Origin: Hygrocybe punicea
Lineage: Eukaryota; Basidiomycota; Agaricomycetes; Agaricales; Hygrophoraceae
Length of the DNA: 64,000 nt
NCBI GenBank assembly: GCA_963556145.1
Contig: OY744470.1
Location: 5,642,001 to 5,706,000, forward strand
Direction of reading: 5' to 3'
The notes beneath the pieces were generated by a model. It made no database searches. It saw only the letters and a program-made list of their open reading frames with translations, and was not told the DNA's origin. Positions 33,623 to 45,686 of the stretch are shown here, piece after piece. The translations under genes and the position numbers were made by a program. The number at the start of each line of letters is the position of its first letter. Within the stretch, counting starts at the first letter, position 1.

Positions 33623-33729
33623 ACCTCCAGGTCGCTGAGCTCGCGCAATGGCTCGGGCTGCGGGGCGGCAAATGTAGAAACCGCCGCCAAAGCGATGGTG
33701 AGGAGAATGAGGGTGGTGGTGGGTGTCAT
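32991..33729 (-). CDS. Secreted tandem-repeat protein encoded by duplicated exons (Kex2-type peptide precursor candidate)
   Basis: Exon 1 (33729-33623) encodes MTPTTTLILLTIALAAVSTF then AAPQPEPLRELSDLE, a clear signal peptide. It ends in phase 2 at a GTAAGA donor. Then come exon 2 (33570-33472, 99 nt), exon 3 (33420-33310, 111 nt) and exon 4 (33258-33148, 111 nt), each opening after YTRYAG-type acceptors and closing GAGGC/GTAAG, separated by introns of 52, 51 and 51 bp. All are multiples of three in phase 2, so any number can be spliced in frame. Each repeat carries NxPYSTASxKQYRRELEA followed by RARxxRQGRG, with RR and AR sites suited to Kex2-like cleavage. A fifth unit (33095-32991) is recognisable but frameshifted by a G-run. 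A last acceptor (tcctcag, near 32930) may lead to the terminal exon. No known family recognised. Only the exon structure is seen; secretion and processing are inferred. Confidence 0.6.
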
Positions 33730-33829
33730 GATTAAGAACGGTGTATGCTTGTTGTTGAGAAATCGATTTCAAATGTAAGTCGTGAAATTGGATTGGAGGG
33801 ACGGACGTGACCAGCACTGAGAGGGAAGA

Positions 33830-35640
33830 TGAGCGCAGCTAAAGATTCGAGGTAATTACCACACTGCTTAAATACCATGAAGTGACATACCTGGACTTGG
33901 AGATGCGATTCATCGTTTCAATGGATGTCTCCAAGTGACCAGCTCTGAGGAGGAAGCTGCGGTAGCTAAATAAAATCCATCTTGCTGAAATGCTTGATGG
34001 GGAAATTATAGCTGTCCAGTAACGTGTTTCACCCAGGGAAATCCGGATGGATGAGTATTCCAGTTGAAGTCGTGTTCACGACGAAGGTTGGCGGCCGAAT
34101 GAGAATCAACCAAACGCGGAAACGTTGGCACGGTCACCATACAACTCCTCATAGCGATCAGTGAGAGTTGGCCGCTTTGCACGGAAACTTAAAGGTTAAA
34201 ACTTTGGAAATGCCGGATGATCGTGAGGGTTACAACAGTGGTACGGTGTAATGCAAAAGTTTCCTGGTATATTTGTTGCTAATGACAATCTTTTCACCTA
34301 GTGTACATAGCGCCGTTGCACTACTTGGGCAAACCCACCATTCGTGTAGACGTGCACACACTGGCGGCAGCTGGACGCATCAGAAATGTAATGCACAAGG
34401 TCCGTGTTTCACCCCATCCAGTATCTTAACTATTACACGACCACCGGTAAGGTAGCTCCCGCCCGGAGTAGGTGTCCCTCGGTGTGGCACCCGAAATTCC
34501 CAAAAGCCATGAGTCAGTGTCACATTCATCCCCTCATCATCACTCTGCGGGGCAAAGGGCCACGGGATCAACACAAAGCATCGGCCCACACATTAAAGGC
34601 CAGACGTAGGTTGCTGTCAGAAGAGAAATGCAGATAATCTGTTGTGGCTAGGGAGAGTACGTCTGTCTTTCAACCAGATATACCACATATCTCCCCCACT
34701 TTCGCATGCAAGTTCTCCACGCACTGGCCCCCAATCTAGATCAGTTCTATCAGCAGCGGTGAAAACATGGTATGGTATATTACCATACCAGATGTTTCAA
34801 GTTGGGATCCTGTTTAATCTGCTCGAGTGCCGCAAGCGTAACTTGTCGTTTCTAAAAGTGTTGAACTTCACGAACGATCTATAATGTGAACAAACTACAT
34901 ACATTTTCGTAAATGGATGTCGGGACGATATTCAAGTTGTGAGGTGAATTCAGAATGGCCTTGATTCCCTCGATCTTTTCTTGCAGACACTTACTGCACA
35001 CACCCACGTCAATGTTCAACGGGACGATACGGAGGGAAATGAGGCATACGCCGTAGAATAGGCAGCGAGGACAGTGTCTGGGTCCAATGCCATGTCTGAT
35101 GCAGCATGTAACTATACAGATAAAGCGACAGCTGATAACGTACCTATGCTAAAGCCTTCAGGTATAATGCCGGTCTTTGCCACACTTGCCGGTGTAGGGA
35201 CTTGCATCACATCCTCCGGGTCATCTGGCGACACTATAAACATTGTCGGTGAAGAGGCCGCTATCTTCTCCAAATCCTGCGATATCAACATCGAATGGGT
35301 GAGTTCCTGTGAGGCAAGCGCAGAAGTCATCTTGTTGTTCGATTCAATGTTCAATGTTCAATGTTCAATGTTCAATGTTCAACTTGTGTTCAATTTGCAG
35401 GGCTTCCGCTTCCGAGTCCAAGGATCGAACAAAAATGGTTGCGGCAATTGCCGGCGGGGTGTGCCGAACTCCATTGCATAAGTCTTCATCGCAGGAATCT
35501 GGACCGAGGTTGACCGAGGTTGACTGCAATCCATCGCACTTGCCAGTGGGATCGTGGCCGAAACTCATGAACTATGAGGCTCCTACCCTATTGCATGCCG
35601 AGTTTCCGAGCATGGCTGATGAGCAGAGTGGTTCATGTCT
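33830..35640 (-). other. Possible degraded minus-strand gene with paired CxxC motifs
   Basis: Around 35112-34790 on the minus strand the reading HCPRCLFYGVCLISLRIV ... VCSKCLQEKIEGIKAILNSP is open, then splices plausibly (GTATGT donor) into LAALEQIKQDPNLKHLVW. Two CxxC pairs suggest a metal-binding knuckle. An upstream minus-strand frame (35354-35112) ends beside a GTACGT donor but in the wrong phase. The rest of the interval (33830-34780 and 35360-35640) shows nothing I can assign. Confidence 0.25.
35343..35382 (+). repeat. Heptamer repeat (ttcaatg)n
   Basis: Five to six tandem copies of ttcaatg/aatgttc. Simple sequence; frames through it are uninformative. Confidence 0.95.
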
Positions 35641-36000
35641 CAACAGCCAATAGCAGGTGACCTTCGAAATGAAGATCAAGATAAGGATGAGCACATGGTT
35701 GTGGATGGGGCTGGGGGAGGGAATGGGGCCAGCGACACAGGACAGGGTGAGGATGGGGACAGGGGAAAGGGTGGGGAGGTGGAGGGGAAATTGATGAGGA
35801 TCATGGAATGGACCTGGATGATGTTCTAGGTGGCTACTACATCCTTGATATCAGCACTGGCATTCAGGGTCTCAAGCACCCCAAGATCTGGGTGCATGCC
35901 AATTACAAATGGGTGTACAGCTACCTGGAGAATTATTACAATGAGTGTGCACTTAAACCCCTGCTCGGACAACTAGGGATTGGTGGAGTATATATCAAGT
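35640..36000 (+). pseudogene. Fragment of a possible P-loop NTPase
   Basis: Acidic/Gly-rich start (EDQDKDEHMVVDGAGGG), a one-base shift near 35800, then DDVLGGYYILDISTGIQ, HPKIWVHANYKWVYSYLENY and PLLGQLGIGGVYIK just before a stop. The last part resembles a degraded Walker A (GxxGIGK[ST]) as in Crinkler-type or similar NTPases of Agaricomycetes, with the key Lys replaced. It ends where the MULE-like element begins, so it may have been cut by that insertion. Weak evidence. Confidence 0.3.
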
Positions 36001-39000
36001 AGGTAGTAGTAGTACTAGTAGTGGTCTATTGTAGTACTACTATTACTCAGGCACAATGGGTAGTACTACACTGTCGCTAGTACAAGACACAATGTCATGC
36101 TGATTGGGCATGCTCAAACAGGTGCCGATCCTTATCAGCCTATCTTTACCTGATACCCTCATCATGCCCCCTCCCCCTCATCGATGGAGGCACTGGTCAC
36201 CATCTCCCCGATGTCGTCTCTCCTTTCCACGTCGCTTGTTCGTATGTGAGGCCACACTGAGCGTGGCCTCACACTCTTTCCAGGTGTGTGGCCATCTTCT
36301 CCATTCTCCATTTAACCACCGGAGATGCCACCATAATCGTTTTCTCCCCACTTTCTCCTCTCATTCTCCCCCACTTGCAATGGCTAGCCCATCGCCACTG
36401 CTCGACATCGAGAAGATCCTTGTCAACGTATCTGATGATGATCTCCAACGATTTGTCTCAACGGTAAACACTTCTAATCCATTTCTTATCCATATTCTAA
36501 TGCTTTATTCATATAGCATCTCCCTCAGGACATTCGGGACACTCTCGAAGCTATCCAGCCCGGTTACTACTCTCGCGACAATGCCGCCGCTTGGATTCAG
36601 CCGCACATCTTCCTACCGTGGCTCAGCAACACGATCATGGGTCGGGCCGCATCGCGGCGAGACACTATGGTCACTAGTTCCACGTGTTCTACAATAGCTA
36701 CAATGTCTGGACCACCGCCAACTCCACCAACTGCCATCTTGCATTCCCGCACCTCGTCAGCCTTGTCTCGGACCTCATCCACGTATTCCCTGGCCTCTTC
36801 GGCATCTTCCTGGTCAACCCCAAGCCCCAACACGTCTCAGAAAGCCAAATCGCAAGAAATCGACCCCATCACGCCACTGGTCTTCGATACGCCCCAAAAA
36901 TCCAAAAAACATGCCGTTCTTGTGGATTCAGATGACGATCTGGTGGAGATTAGTTTGGACAATGACGTCGCAGTCCCCAGACACGTTATCGTGCCCCTCA
37001 AGAAGCGGAAGCTGGGGCTTGCTTGGGACAGTAAAGCCACAGGTACCATCAAGCAGGAAGTCGTCGAGTCCAAGATCAAGCAGGAAGTTGGCACGCCCAA
37101 GATCAAGCAAGAAGTCAGCGAGACCAACATCCAGCAGGAAGTCATCGAGATTGATGACTCGGATACTAACAATAACGATACTCCGATTTTCGTGACACTC
37201 AAGGTGAAAGTGGACGAATTACGAATAGCTACAACTCCCCCCAAGTATTGGGAGGTCCCGCAACCTGGAAAGTCCTTTGCAACAGTCCTCAATGTGTCAA
37301 GGAAGCCAGAGGGCAGTTACGTCAACCAAAAGGGTGAGATCCTCTCAATTGCTCAAATTTTCCGGGCCTATGTACGTTCCTTCACTCATTCTGGAACGTT
37401 TGCTGACACAATGGCGAGCAGGATCAAGAGGCATGGGTTACCGTCACTGGCGGCTCCACAAATCTGAAGAAAGCAACCAAGGTTCTCTGCCTTGGACCCG
37501 ACGTCATCCTGTGTCAAGCCACGATCTTGCAATGCAACGGTTTCTACGCATGCGACCAACTCCGAGAAGATATACTCCCTTGTGAACGCTTTCAGGTCAA
37601 TCTTGAAGCACAGAAGGCAATCATCAACGCAGAGCGCGATCTCAATGAGTTGGAGCAGTCGTCCATGGAATACAGAGTGGCCCAGTAAGTTTTCAAGCAT
37701 TATACAACAAGTGCTAATGTACAATCACCTTCAAACAGGTTCTATAACGAGATCCAGTCCATCCAATGTCGATTCGTTCGAGGAGATGCAGTTTGTAATG
37801 GAGGGCCTGTCATGTGCAAATTCAAGCAGGTATGTAACCTTTTCTTCACAATACTGAGTCGATAATCAGCCTATCAACAGATCTCACCCGATGGAAAGGC
37901 CTACTTTGTTGGATGTGCTGGGTATCATCTGGGAGACAACATCAACGGCCACCGCTTCACTGGGATCCCACTGTCTGTTGACGAAAAGATACTCTTGAAA
38001 GTGATGCAGAACAATGGCGCGTTCAAGCATGCTCTCCACGACGTCGCAATTGCTCAAGGATGCGTCAACATGCGCTCGTGTAGGTCGGGTGCAAAATATA
38101 AAGATGGTTGCGGTAAGTGATCACGCTATGATCTTCAAGCTGTTCTTTGACTTGGCTTGTTCGCAGAATACACCCACATCAAAGATGGGGTGATCACCAA
38201 AGGCAAGATGGTGCCTCACCCCTGCTCTACACGTGTCACGATCTACTCGCCTATCAATCGCAAGCAGCTGCGTGGTGTCATTGTACTCAAAAATGGTCAC
38301 AGCCATCCCATCATTGCTGCTGACAAAGTCACGAAAGAGGGTGTGCATCTGTATGAGCAGGTGATTGAAGCATTCGGTGTTACAGGTGCGACAGTAGGAA
38401 AAATAGATCGGGGTATGTAGTTTGGTTGTAATAGAATGGAAGATTCTCATCTGAGTGATGTCCTTCAGCTGCAGCAACGCGTGCTGTCTTTGAAAACCAG
38501 AGTCCCTCCCGTATCGATGCGGCCCTAGGTAACAATCGCAAACGATGTGCTATCCTCGCACGAATGAAGGCCAAAGTCACTCCATTTGGTACCGGAATTG
38601 AAGGTGTAATCAATGCAAGCCGATCTGAATTGCAGTTGCCAGTGGAAGATCGATACATTCACGAAATACACACTGTCAATGGTGTTGACGTGGTATGCAC
38701 AATGCTGCCATACCTGGCAAATCTTGTACATTCAACAAACTCATTTCTGGCTGATGACACGTACAAGCGCGTACATGGCTCCTGGAAAGAATGGGAGATA
38801 GTAGTTTGGAATCGTCGACTAAACATGCGTACGTGACCATCTCATGACTTTAGGCCAACTTTTAACATCATTCTACACTAGGTACTACAATCGCTCGTCT
38901 CTACAGCCAACACGAGACTCATGTTGCATATGGTATGCTGTGGAAAGCTCTTTTCGACACCTTTGAGCGGGTCACAAAAAAAGTTGTAGGATTATGGTTC

Positions 39001-40640
39001 TTAGACGGCCACGGACTTGAAGGCATCATATTGGATGGTTGCAGGGCGCAGGCAGAAGGCCTGGGAGATTATTTGATGACCTGAAACCGACCTGAGACAA
39101 CAGGAGTCACGGAAATGGATCCGCTGGTAATGGTAACCTATATTTTACGTCTCTGTTATGTTCACATTGACCGGTAACCTAGTCTTCACTTCTCGTTACC
39201 ATGCCGCTCACTCATCCAACTTGACTAGGAATCAAGAGAAATTGCGCCCATACCTGAACCAAGCCGACTTTGACCGCGTTCATGCCTCAAGATTCCTTGA
39301 AACACAAGAGGAGTTGACGGCATTTGAGGGATGGTGTCGGGCACACAAGGCCAAGGAGCTTCGAGGTGAGTATATGTGTTCCATCGCCGAGTGTACTAAC
39401 ATCGAGCATATCAGATTGGATCAAAGACAAAGACTCACGCTGTTCTTGGTTTTGGGCGTCTATCAACAAGAATTTCACAAGGATACCAAGCGACCGATGG
39501 GACTTGCTGCCCAGTAGCACGAATCTCAATGAGAGTTCTCACCCACTCACAAATCAGAACACCGGAGTCAACCTACCATTGTTAGAAGCTGTCATAGCGT
39601 ATGTATCTTAATCTTTTCAGCCATTTAGCTCACATCTCATGTTTTTGTAGTGCCAAACGATTCGATGAAACCATTCGTGAGAAGATACAACAAGCTAATG
39701 ATACCGGGATTCTGCCCAATTGGCTCAACTCGGAATCCAAACGGCTTCACAAGAACCGGCTCCGTAAAGAGAGCAAGATACGTCAAGCAGCGGCTCGACA
39801 TACAGCAATCGCTCAATACGACACGATCAGGGCCGAGTTGGAGGCTGAATTGGCAAATCGGAAGCAGTCAGCCGAGAAAACGAAGGCATTGAAAGATCAA
39901 CTGGCCGCGCTGAAAGCATCTGGCGCATCATACTGGTCACAACAGAAGGGCGCCAAGCGAGGCTTGCAGTATCATCCAGATCCCGAGGATGTGTACAACA
40001 CAGCCGCCAGGGAGACAGGTACCTGAACATTTAATTTCACTTGTATGTGCTCACTCAATTTTTACATGTAGACGAAACGAGCGAGGACAACGACAATGAC
40101 GACGATTTCGACAGAGACAACGACGGAGACAATGACACCCTCAGCATTCTTGGGCGCATATTCAATAAGGCCGCGACCCCTCCACCTGACACAACACCAG
40201 AAGCCGGATCTTCCAGACAGGACTCAGTGGCGGGACCTCCGGAATCAGATGCCAAATCTGAACACAATGGCACTGCGAACATGGACGCAATCGTAGACAA
40301 TGGCAACGACCCAAATGTTGATCTGGCAGTGGTGTCACCTCCCAAGGGGCGTGGGCACCGGTACGTTCCACATAGCCTAACTCAATCAATGCTAAGCCTT
40401 TTCTTGTAGCAAAATCAAGACAAGAGTCGTGTATGCACCAGAGATTAGCCCACACAAAAGGAGACGAAGCCGTAAATAGATTTTTTGTATGTCATAACAC
40501 ATTTCAAAAAGGTTTGGCCACTCCAAGTGTGAATTACCAATTACTAAGTAAGCGACCAAGTACTACTACTACTACCTAAGTGGAAGTAGTACTACCTACT
40601 ACTACCTAAGTGGAAGTAGTACTACCTACTACCTGTTTGG
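36000..40640 (+). mobile_element. MULE-like DNA transposon (about 4.6 kb)
   Basis: A single long spliced transposase gene is bracketed by imperfect inverted repeats of gtagtac type: taggtagtagtagtactagt at 36000 and its complement form agtactactactactaccta at 40559, extended by two 36-bp direct repeats to about 40631. The true outer ends and target duplication could not be fixed by eye because the repeats are low in complexity. Confidence 0.6.
36380..40479 (+). pseudogene. MULE-like transposase, one premature stop
   Basis: Thirteen exons predicted: 36380-36463, 36517-37371, 37422-37684, 37739-37829, 37881-38112, 38167-38412, 38469-38828, 38882-39173, 39229-39365, 39415-39598, 39651-40018, 40072-40360, 40410-40479; all introns GT-AG and 45-65 bp. 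N-terminal part: helical segment, Ser/Thr-rich linker, and four repeats of KIKQEV (SUMO-site-like [IV]KQE). Middle: Cys/His-rich stretch (GDAVCNGGPVMCKFKQ; CAGYHLGDNINGHRF). Catalytic part: FLADDTYKRVHGSWKEWEIV, TIARLYSQHETHVAYGMLW, LDGCRAQAEGLGDYL, CYVHIDR (the C-x2-H seen in MULE enzymes) and STNLNESSH. Tail: coiled coil (IRAELEAELANRKQSAEKTK), acidic region and basic HKRRRSRK end. One in-frame TGA (39082-39084) lies between DGCRAQ and C-x2-H, so it is just inactive, or the stop is suppressed or polymorphic. Confidence 0.7.
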
Positions 40641-41264
40641 TCACCCCTCGGATTGGTGAGATCCTGTTTCCCTCTCATCAGAGTTGTCTTAACATAGTGC
40701 CTTACATGATAAAGGGAAGAAGGTCTGGATCAATTACATCAGGAGATCAGCCTGGATATGAGATAGTCATATCTAACTAGAGCTGACATGTAATAATTAA
40801 CATTATTGACATTATGGTGGCACCCAGATCTAAGTAGAGATGGCACGGTGGTGATGATGGAAATAAATCAACTTACCAGCCTGATATTCAAAGTGCCATG
40901 GATCAGCAAGACATACCAGCATGTCCCCATAGATCATTTCTCTGAGTAAAGGTAAGGTTGAAGAGATTCAACAAGTATAGCAGATAGGTAGAACCCGAGC
41001 CTGACTTGTATTCAAGTCATGGACTGCTGCAACATTGTCCATTTGCTGGAACAACATCAGCATGGTACCATAGACCAGTAGCAAGCAGATATACAAGCAT
41101 GCAGCACAACTGATATTCTGCCAGCTAATTCATCATATTGTTGCAGGCATGTCAGCTGATAGATGAATGGCTTGGAAGTGACAACAATGATGTTCTTATA
41201 AAATTTCCAGTTGGTAATGGACAAAACAGGGTATATTGGTGCATGTGATCAGTCAATTTATGGT
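40640..41264. other. No gene seen; CpG-poor
   Basis: AT-rich and nearly free of CpG, full of TG and CA, as expected of old methylated repeat sequence. No motif found. Confidence 0.5.
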
Positions 41265-42654
41265 CTACAGAGCCTCCACGACATCACAAAATATGAGCTC
41301 CTCTAAGTCTTTCTGTGCATGCCTCTTCTCCTTGATGCAAGTGAGAGCACTGCCTTCAACAGGCAATTTGGCTTCAGAGAATGCATGAGGGAAGATTTTC
41401 CTGTAAAAGCAATGTCAGGAAGTCATGTGTCATGGTGATTGAAGGTGGGATATTACTTACCGGTTCCACCAATTCAGAAGGTCCTGCACTTCTCCGTTCT
41501 CCTGTGGATCATCGAGAAGGTTGAGAATACTGTTGTAAAATGTCTCGGAATCGGTGACCATATCTGTACGTGAGAATGTGCCAGATGAACACCAGGTGAA
41601 GCGAACCTAGCAAGGAAATTAGTGGTGGCATTATTGGACATTGGTGGGAGGACCTGAGTGGCAATGTACGCCAAAGATGCCTTTGTGATGCATGTCATGT
41701 CATGGATGCATGCATTCCCTGATCACGTAGCTTTTGGCTCATCCTCATCGACTGAGCTTGGAGAAGTAAAAATGTGTTTGAAACCCTATATTCCCAAATA
41801 TGAGGCAGGGATAAGTGTATGGTTACTTATGAGAACATACTGCAACCAGGGGCTGACTCCTCATGAGCCCATTCCAAGGGTCATCAGGATCATATGAAAG
41901 GTCAGTGTATAGAAAAATGGGCCATTGATCACTGTGTACATACATTTTGCCACTGTGAAGCTTCTCCTAGATACTATAGAGTATTGGCTCACAATCTCAT
42001 CCAGAAATGCAATGTAATGCTTATTGGGGTATGGACCAATCTAAACCAGCAGGGCAGAGAAAGGCGCCGGTTTGCTCATGGTAGAACCTGTGGGTCATCT
42101 TGACCTTATGCCTGAGGGCGGGGACGAGGGTCTGTCCTGGCAGAGTAATCCAATCACTAATTGTGAACTTCATAGTTTTAGTGTCGTCGGCATGGGCTCC
42201 ATTCATGCCCTTCTGTATCTGAAGAACATTATAATAATCACGAGATTGCAGATGGAGACAGCTTACCATATCAGCAACAAGTTCTATTTCTTCATCAGAG
42301 CCAGACAAAAGCCTTTCTTCAAGGCCAACGCATATTTTAAGCAATTCATTAAACAAAGCATGCTCATGATGCTTGCTTCCAGAAGGAGCAATCATTAAGA
42401 TCATTGCCTTACTAGTAATGCCTTAACACTCACCTTATTGTCTCAGGAGTTGCTGGGTCCTCTTCTGCCATGCGCACAAGGCAATTTGTGAGAAGCACTT
42501 TGATATTGCAGAAGGCATAAGAAACCTGACCAAAGTGACGGCCATGATGTACGAGAGGGTCAGTGACAGCACTATCCATAATGTTAGTATGTGCAAGGAG
42601 AGCAGCCAAACCCTTACACTTTCTTCCTAGATCCACTTTGCAGTGCATCATCAT
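41265..42654 (-). CDS. DUF6698-like protein
   Basis: Minus-strand pieces in order: MMMHCKVDLGRKCKGLAALL and DPLVHHGRHFGQVSYAFCNI (42654-42430); SKHHEHALFNELLKICVGLE and SDEEIELVADM (42395-42270); a GTAAGC intron; IQKGMNGAHADDTKTMKFTI, DWITLPGQTLVPALRHKVKM and FYHEQTGAFLCPAGLDW (to 42021); FKHIFTSPSSVDEDEPKATR (about 41780-41720); then TDMVTDSETFYNSILNLLDD, DLLNWWNR and a last exon with IFPHAFSEAKLPVEGSAL, stop at 41265-41267. This order matches the Agaricomycete family DUF6698, of unknown function and usually found among transposons. Stops between the segments at 42021-41830 suggest that it has lost a piece; parts may be spliced. Sequence is CpG-poor. Confidence 0.6.
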
Positions 42655-43206
42655 GCACCAATTGACTAGTTGAAGTGGCAGCTTCAGACATTTGGTTCTC
42701 AGTGGAAGAAGATGGGATGGATGGATACTTCTTGCTGCAAGTAAGCTTGCTTTTATCCAATGGGATATGCTGAGGATGAAACCATTAATTAATATTGAGA
42801 CATGTAACAGGACCCAATTTGAGCTTTGGTCTGAGTATGAAATCTACAGAGACGATATTGGGGGATTAGTGGGTACTGACCGGACCTTGAAACTAACACT
42901 TGTCGTAACTTGAGGGTATCTGCTCATATAAATGTAAGAAGTTATTCTACATAGAAAAAGAATGTCTACCTTTGAGGAGCAGTTCACCAAACAAGGCAGT
43001 GAGGAAGACCTTGAAGTAACAGTGAGGTTTGTTAACTGGCTCCCATAATCATGACTACCCTCTGTAATCACTGTACCATCCCAGGATAATCCCGAAAAAA
43101 AAGATTCATCATGCATCAGGGGAGAACACTCTCGCATTTACCTTAAGCAGCAGTCAGTTGATGTTTATGTAAATAACGAAGAGCACTTATATCTTTTACA
43201 GAAGAC

Positions 43207-43350
43207 ATGATCCAGGATTTGAATGAGCGTCTTCTGGAGTCCAGACAGGAACTTCTCATCACACAAGCAGACATTCAGAGCTTAACATTGAAACTCATAG
43301 ATTGTGAGGCAAGACTGGAGAGAGAGGAGCACATCAATGTGCTAGCCTAG
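43207..43350 (+). other. Coiled-coil C-terminal exon fragment
   Basis: After an acceptor-like ttttacag, a frame reads MIQDLNERLLESRQELLITQ ... LKLIDCEARLEREEHINVLA then stop. Heptad pattern is clear. It resembles the coiled-coil tail of large Agaricomycete transposases, but no catalytic part is recognisable upstream in this window. Confidence 0.3.
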
Positions 43351-45686
43351 AAGTACATCCCAGCGGGAAAACATATTGAATTCTACTTAGAATGGCCCTG
43401 TAGACAGCCATCCTAATCCGCTTTGTGTGTCGGATGAATGTGTCATAAATGAGATGACGCAATAATAATTATGACCTCCTGCCCATGTCTGTCAGTTGAT
43501 TGACTCACCTGTCAACACTTTTTGCCATTGAATGTCAATCCAAGAGTGAATAAAGTGTTGGAAAGGGATATTCCACAGAAGTGACAGTTTCTGTTCCCAA
43601 CAGATGAATGATATGGGATGGCTTGAGGGACACCAACATATACCACCATTGTGGAGCATGGGGAGATGTAGATTGTGTACTTATCTTTGCATGGACTGTT
43701 CGAGGGAGAGGCGAGCATGCTGAGACACTGACATTGATCAGCACCCAATGTGGAGATTGTAAGCTGCAAAGTAGGATTTCAGTGGGAAATTTTTGCAATG
43801 GGGATAGACAGGAACAGACTGTGGAGTGGGACACATGAACAAAACAAAGGGGGGTGCTATTGATGATAATAATTGACAGCTGTTAATCATTGTCTGAATG
43901 CAGGAGATATGCGCTATCTAGAGTAAAATCCAGGCAAGAATGAGGAAGATAAAAAGGCTTTCGGGGGCAGGTCAGTCATTGGTTGAGACATAGATGTTAC
44001 TTACATTGCCATATCTGCGTTGTGCCTTTCTGCCACCTCTGGCAACCGTTTCTCCTGCCACACTTCTCTTGCCACCACTGCTCGCAGTCATTTCTCCTAC
44101 TGCTGCCTCCAACAACTGCTTCTCCTGCCTCAGTCGCCTGTACACTAAGTCTGCCAGTGGGCTGTCGAGATATTGCTTGGAAACTACAAATCTGCATAAT
44201 TTCACGCCTGGTAGTAGGAACTTACAAAAATCATTTATTTGATCGCCTCCAAGGTTATTAAACATGCAGGATGTGAATTGTGTGTGTTGGGCTGAAATGC
44301 ATTGATGGTTGAGTGTTGAACAAGTAATGTCATTCCTTTTCTGAATTACTACTAGCTGTGTCAGTCGCAAGATCCATTAAACAATATAGCAGTAATCAGG
44401 GAAGCAACTAAGGTATCTGTAAAGTAGGGGCCTTCCCTATCCTGCACCTCTGACTTGCAATTGCAACCCTGATGGGCCATCCCCCCCAGGGTCCCAGTAT
44501 GTCCTAGCACTGTTTTAATTGCCTCATTTGACTTGGTGAGGAAACCCTAGTTCATTCATGGGTAAGTACATGCATGGTAGTTTCACTCCAAGGCTAAGTG
44601 TTTGGTGCATTGTTGTAGAAGGTGGTGAATTGGATGGGTTTTCAGTAGGGAGGTTCTGATCACAAGCTCAGTGACATCCTTTATGGCATTGGAAGTTTAT
44701 AGATAGGATTCCCGTGTGTATATCCAGTAAGTTGTTCAGTGCCTGTGAGTTTTAGGGTAGCTAGTTGTTGTATTTTTGCAAGTTTCTTACAGAACCTCTC
44801 TTGTGTTTGTAGCCAGAGACATTGCGGGTTATATATACCAAATGTCAGGTTATTATATTCCTGATTGGCCATCTGAAAGACCTGGCTTGTGAAATCTGTG
44901 GTGTCTGAAGCTCCAGAGATTTAAAAATGAAGCTCAAAACTAACAGGATTTAACACATACCATGACAATGGAAGTCATTTTTGGGAAGGCAACCACTTGC
45001 CAATAGCATTTTATGCAGTAATCTGCCCTCACCATAGAGATGGTGCTTGACTATATTGCCTTCGTTATTACAATGCATGCAAACTATGACCACCAATCAT
45101 TCGAGGGTTGTTGTATTTTCATTCATCTGATGACCAGCAACAACTGATGAAGGGTTGGTAAAGATTTGGCTAGTTTGTAAAGATACAGGTGTCAAGACTA
45201 TGGACATCATACTGCATGGGAGGGCTGGGGACAGGACAGGAGGGAAAATAGGGAGGGATTGATGTACATATGTGAGAAAAGAGGGGGACGCGATGGACAC
45301 AAAAAAAAAGTGAGCACAGAGATCCATTAAATTTGGTAAAAATACTCTGCATGCTGAAGCCAATATGACTCCAAATTGAAATACACGAATGCACATTGTA
45401 GTAGTGGTGCCTGGGCTGTCACGTGACCCAGGTCCCACGGTTGGATCCCTTATGTAGCACATTCCTGTCTTAGTCGATCCCATTCCATCCCATCTTGTCG
45501 TGACTTCCCCTTTCGTGTGTGAGTAGCCTCGGACCCACTCCAACATCACCAAGCCTTTCCACAGCTTATGCCACTGTTTCCGCCACCCATTGACACAGCC
45601 ACCGAAGCCGCCAACCCTAACTTGACCCGCCTACATTGTCTTTGTCATCCACTTTCACTTTATGTCATTTCCGCTTATGCCCTATT
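43351..45686. other. No gene seen; old CpG-poor repeat-like DNA
   Basis: Short frames on both strands, none with a motif I trust. A minus-strand frame near 44140-43990 (VYRRLRQEKQLLEAAVGEMT) looks helical and contains tandem tctcctgccacactt-like 30-bp repeats at DNA level. CpG is rare throughout. Confidence 0.4.

Noticed and set aside
33152..33817. Long minus-strand ORF (221 codons, LNSTAASWRR repeats) as the gene product
   Set aside because: Its phase ignores consistent splice sites and lacks a signal peptide. It is open because both exon and intron lengths are near-multiples of three. The spliced phase gives a signal peptide and dibasic repeats.
35343..35382. Heptamer ttcaatg repeat as a regulatory array
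   Set aside because: A perfect short tandem repeat is most simply replication slippage, and no associated promoter or gene start was found.
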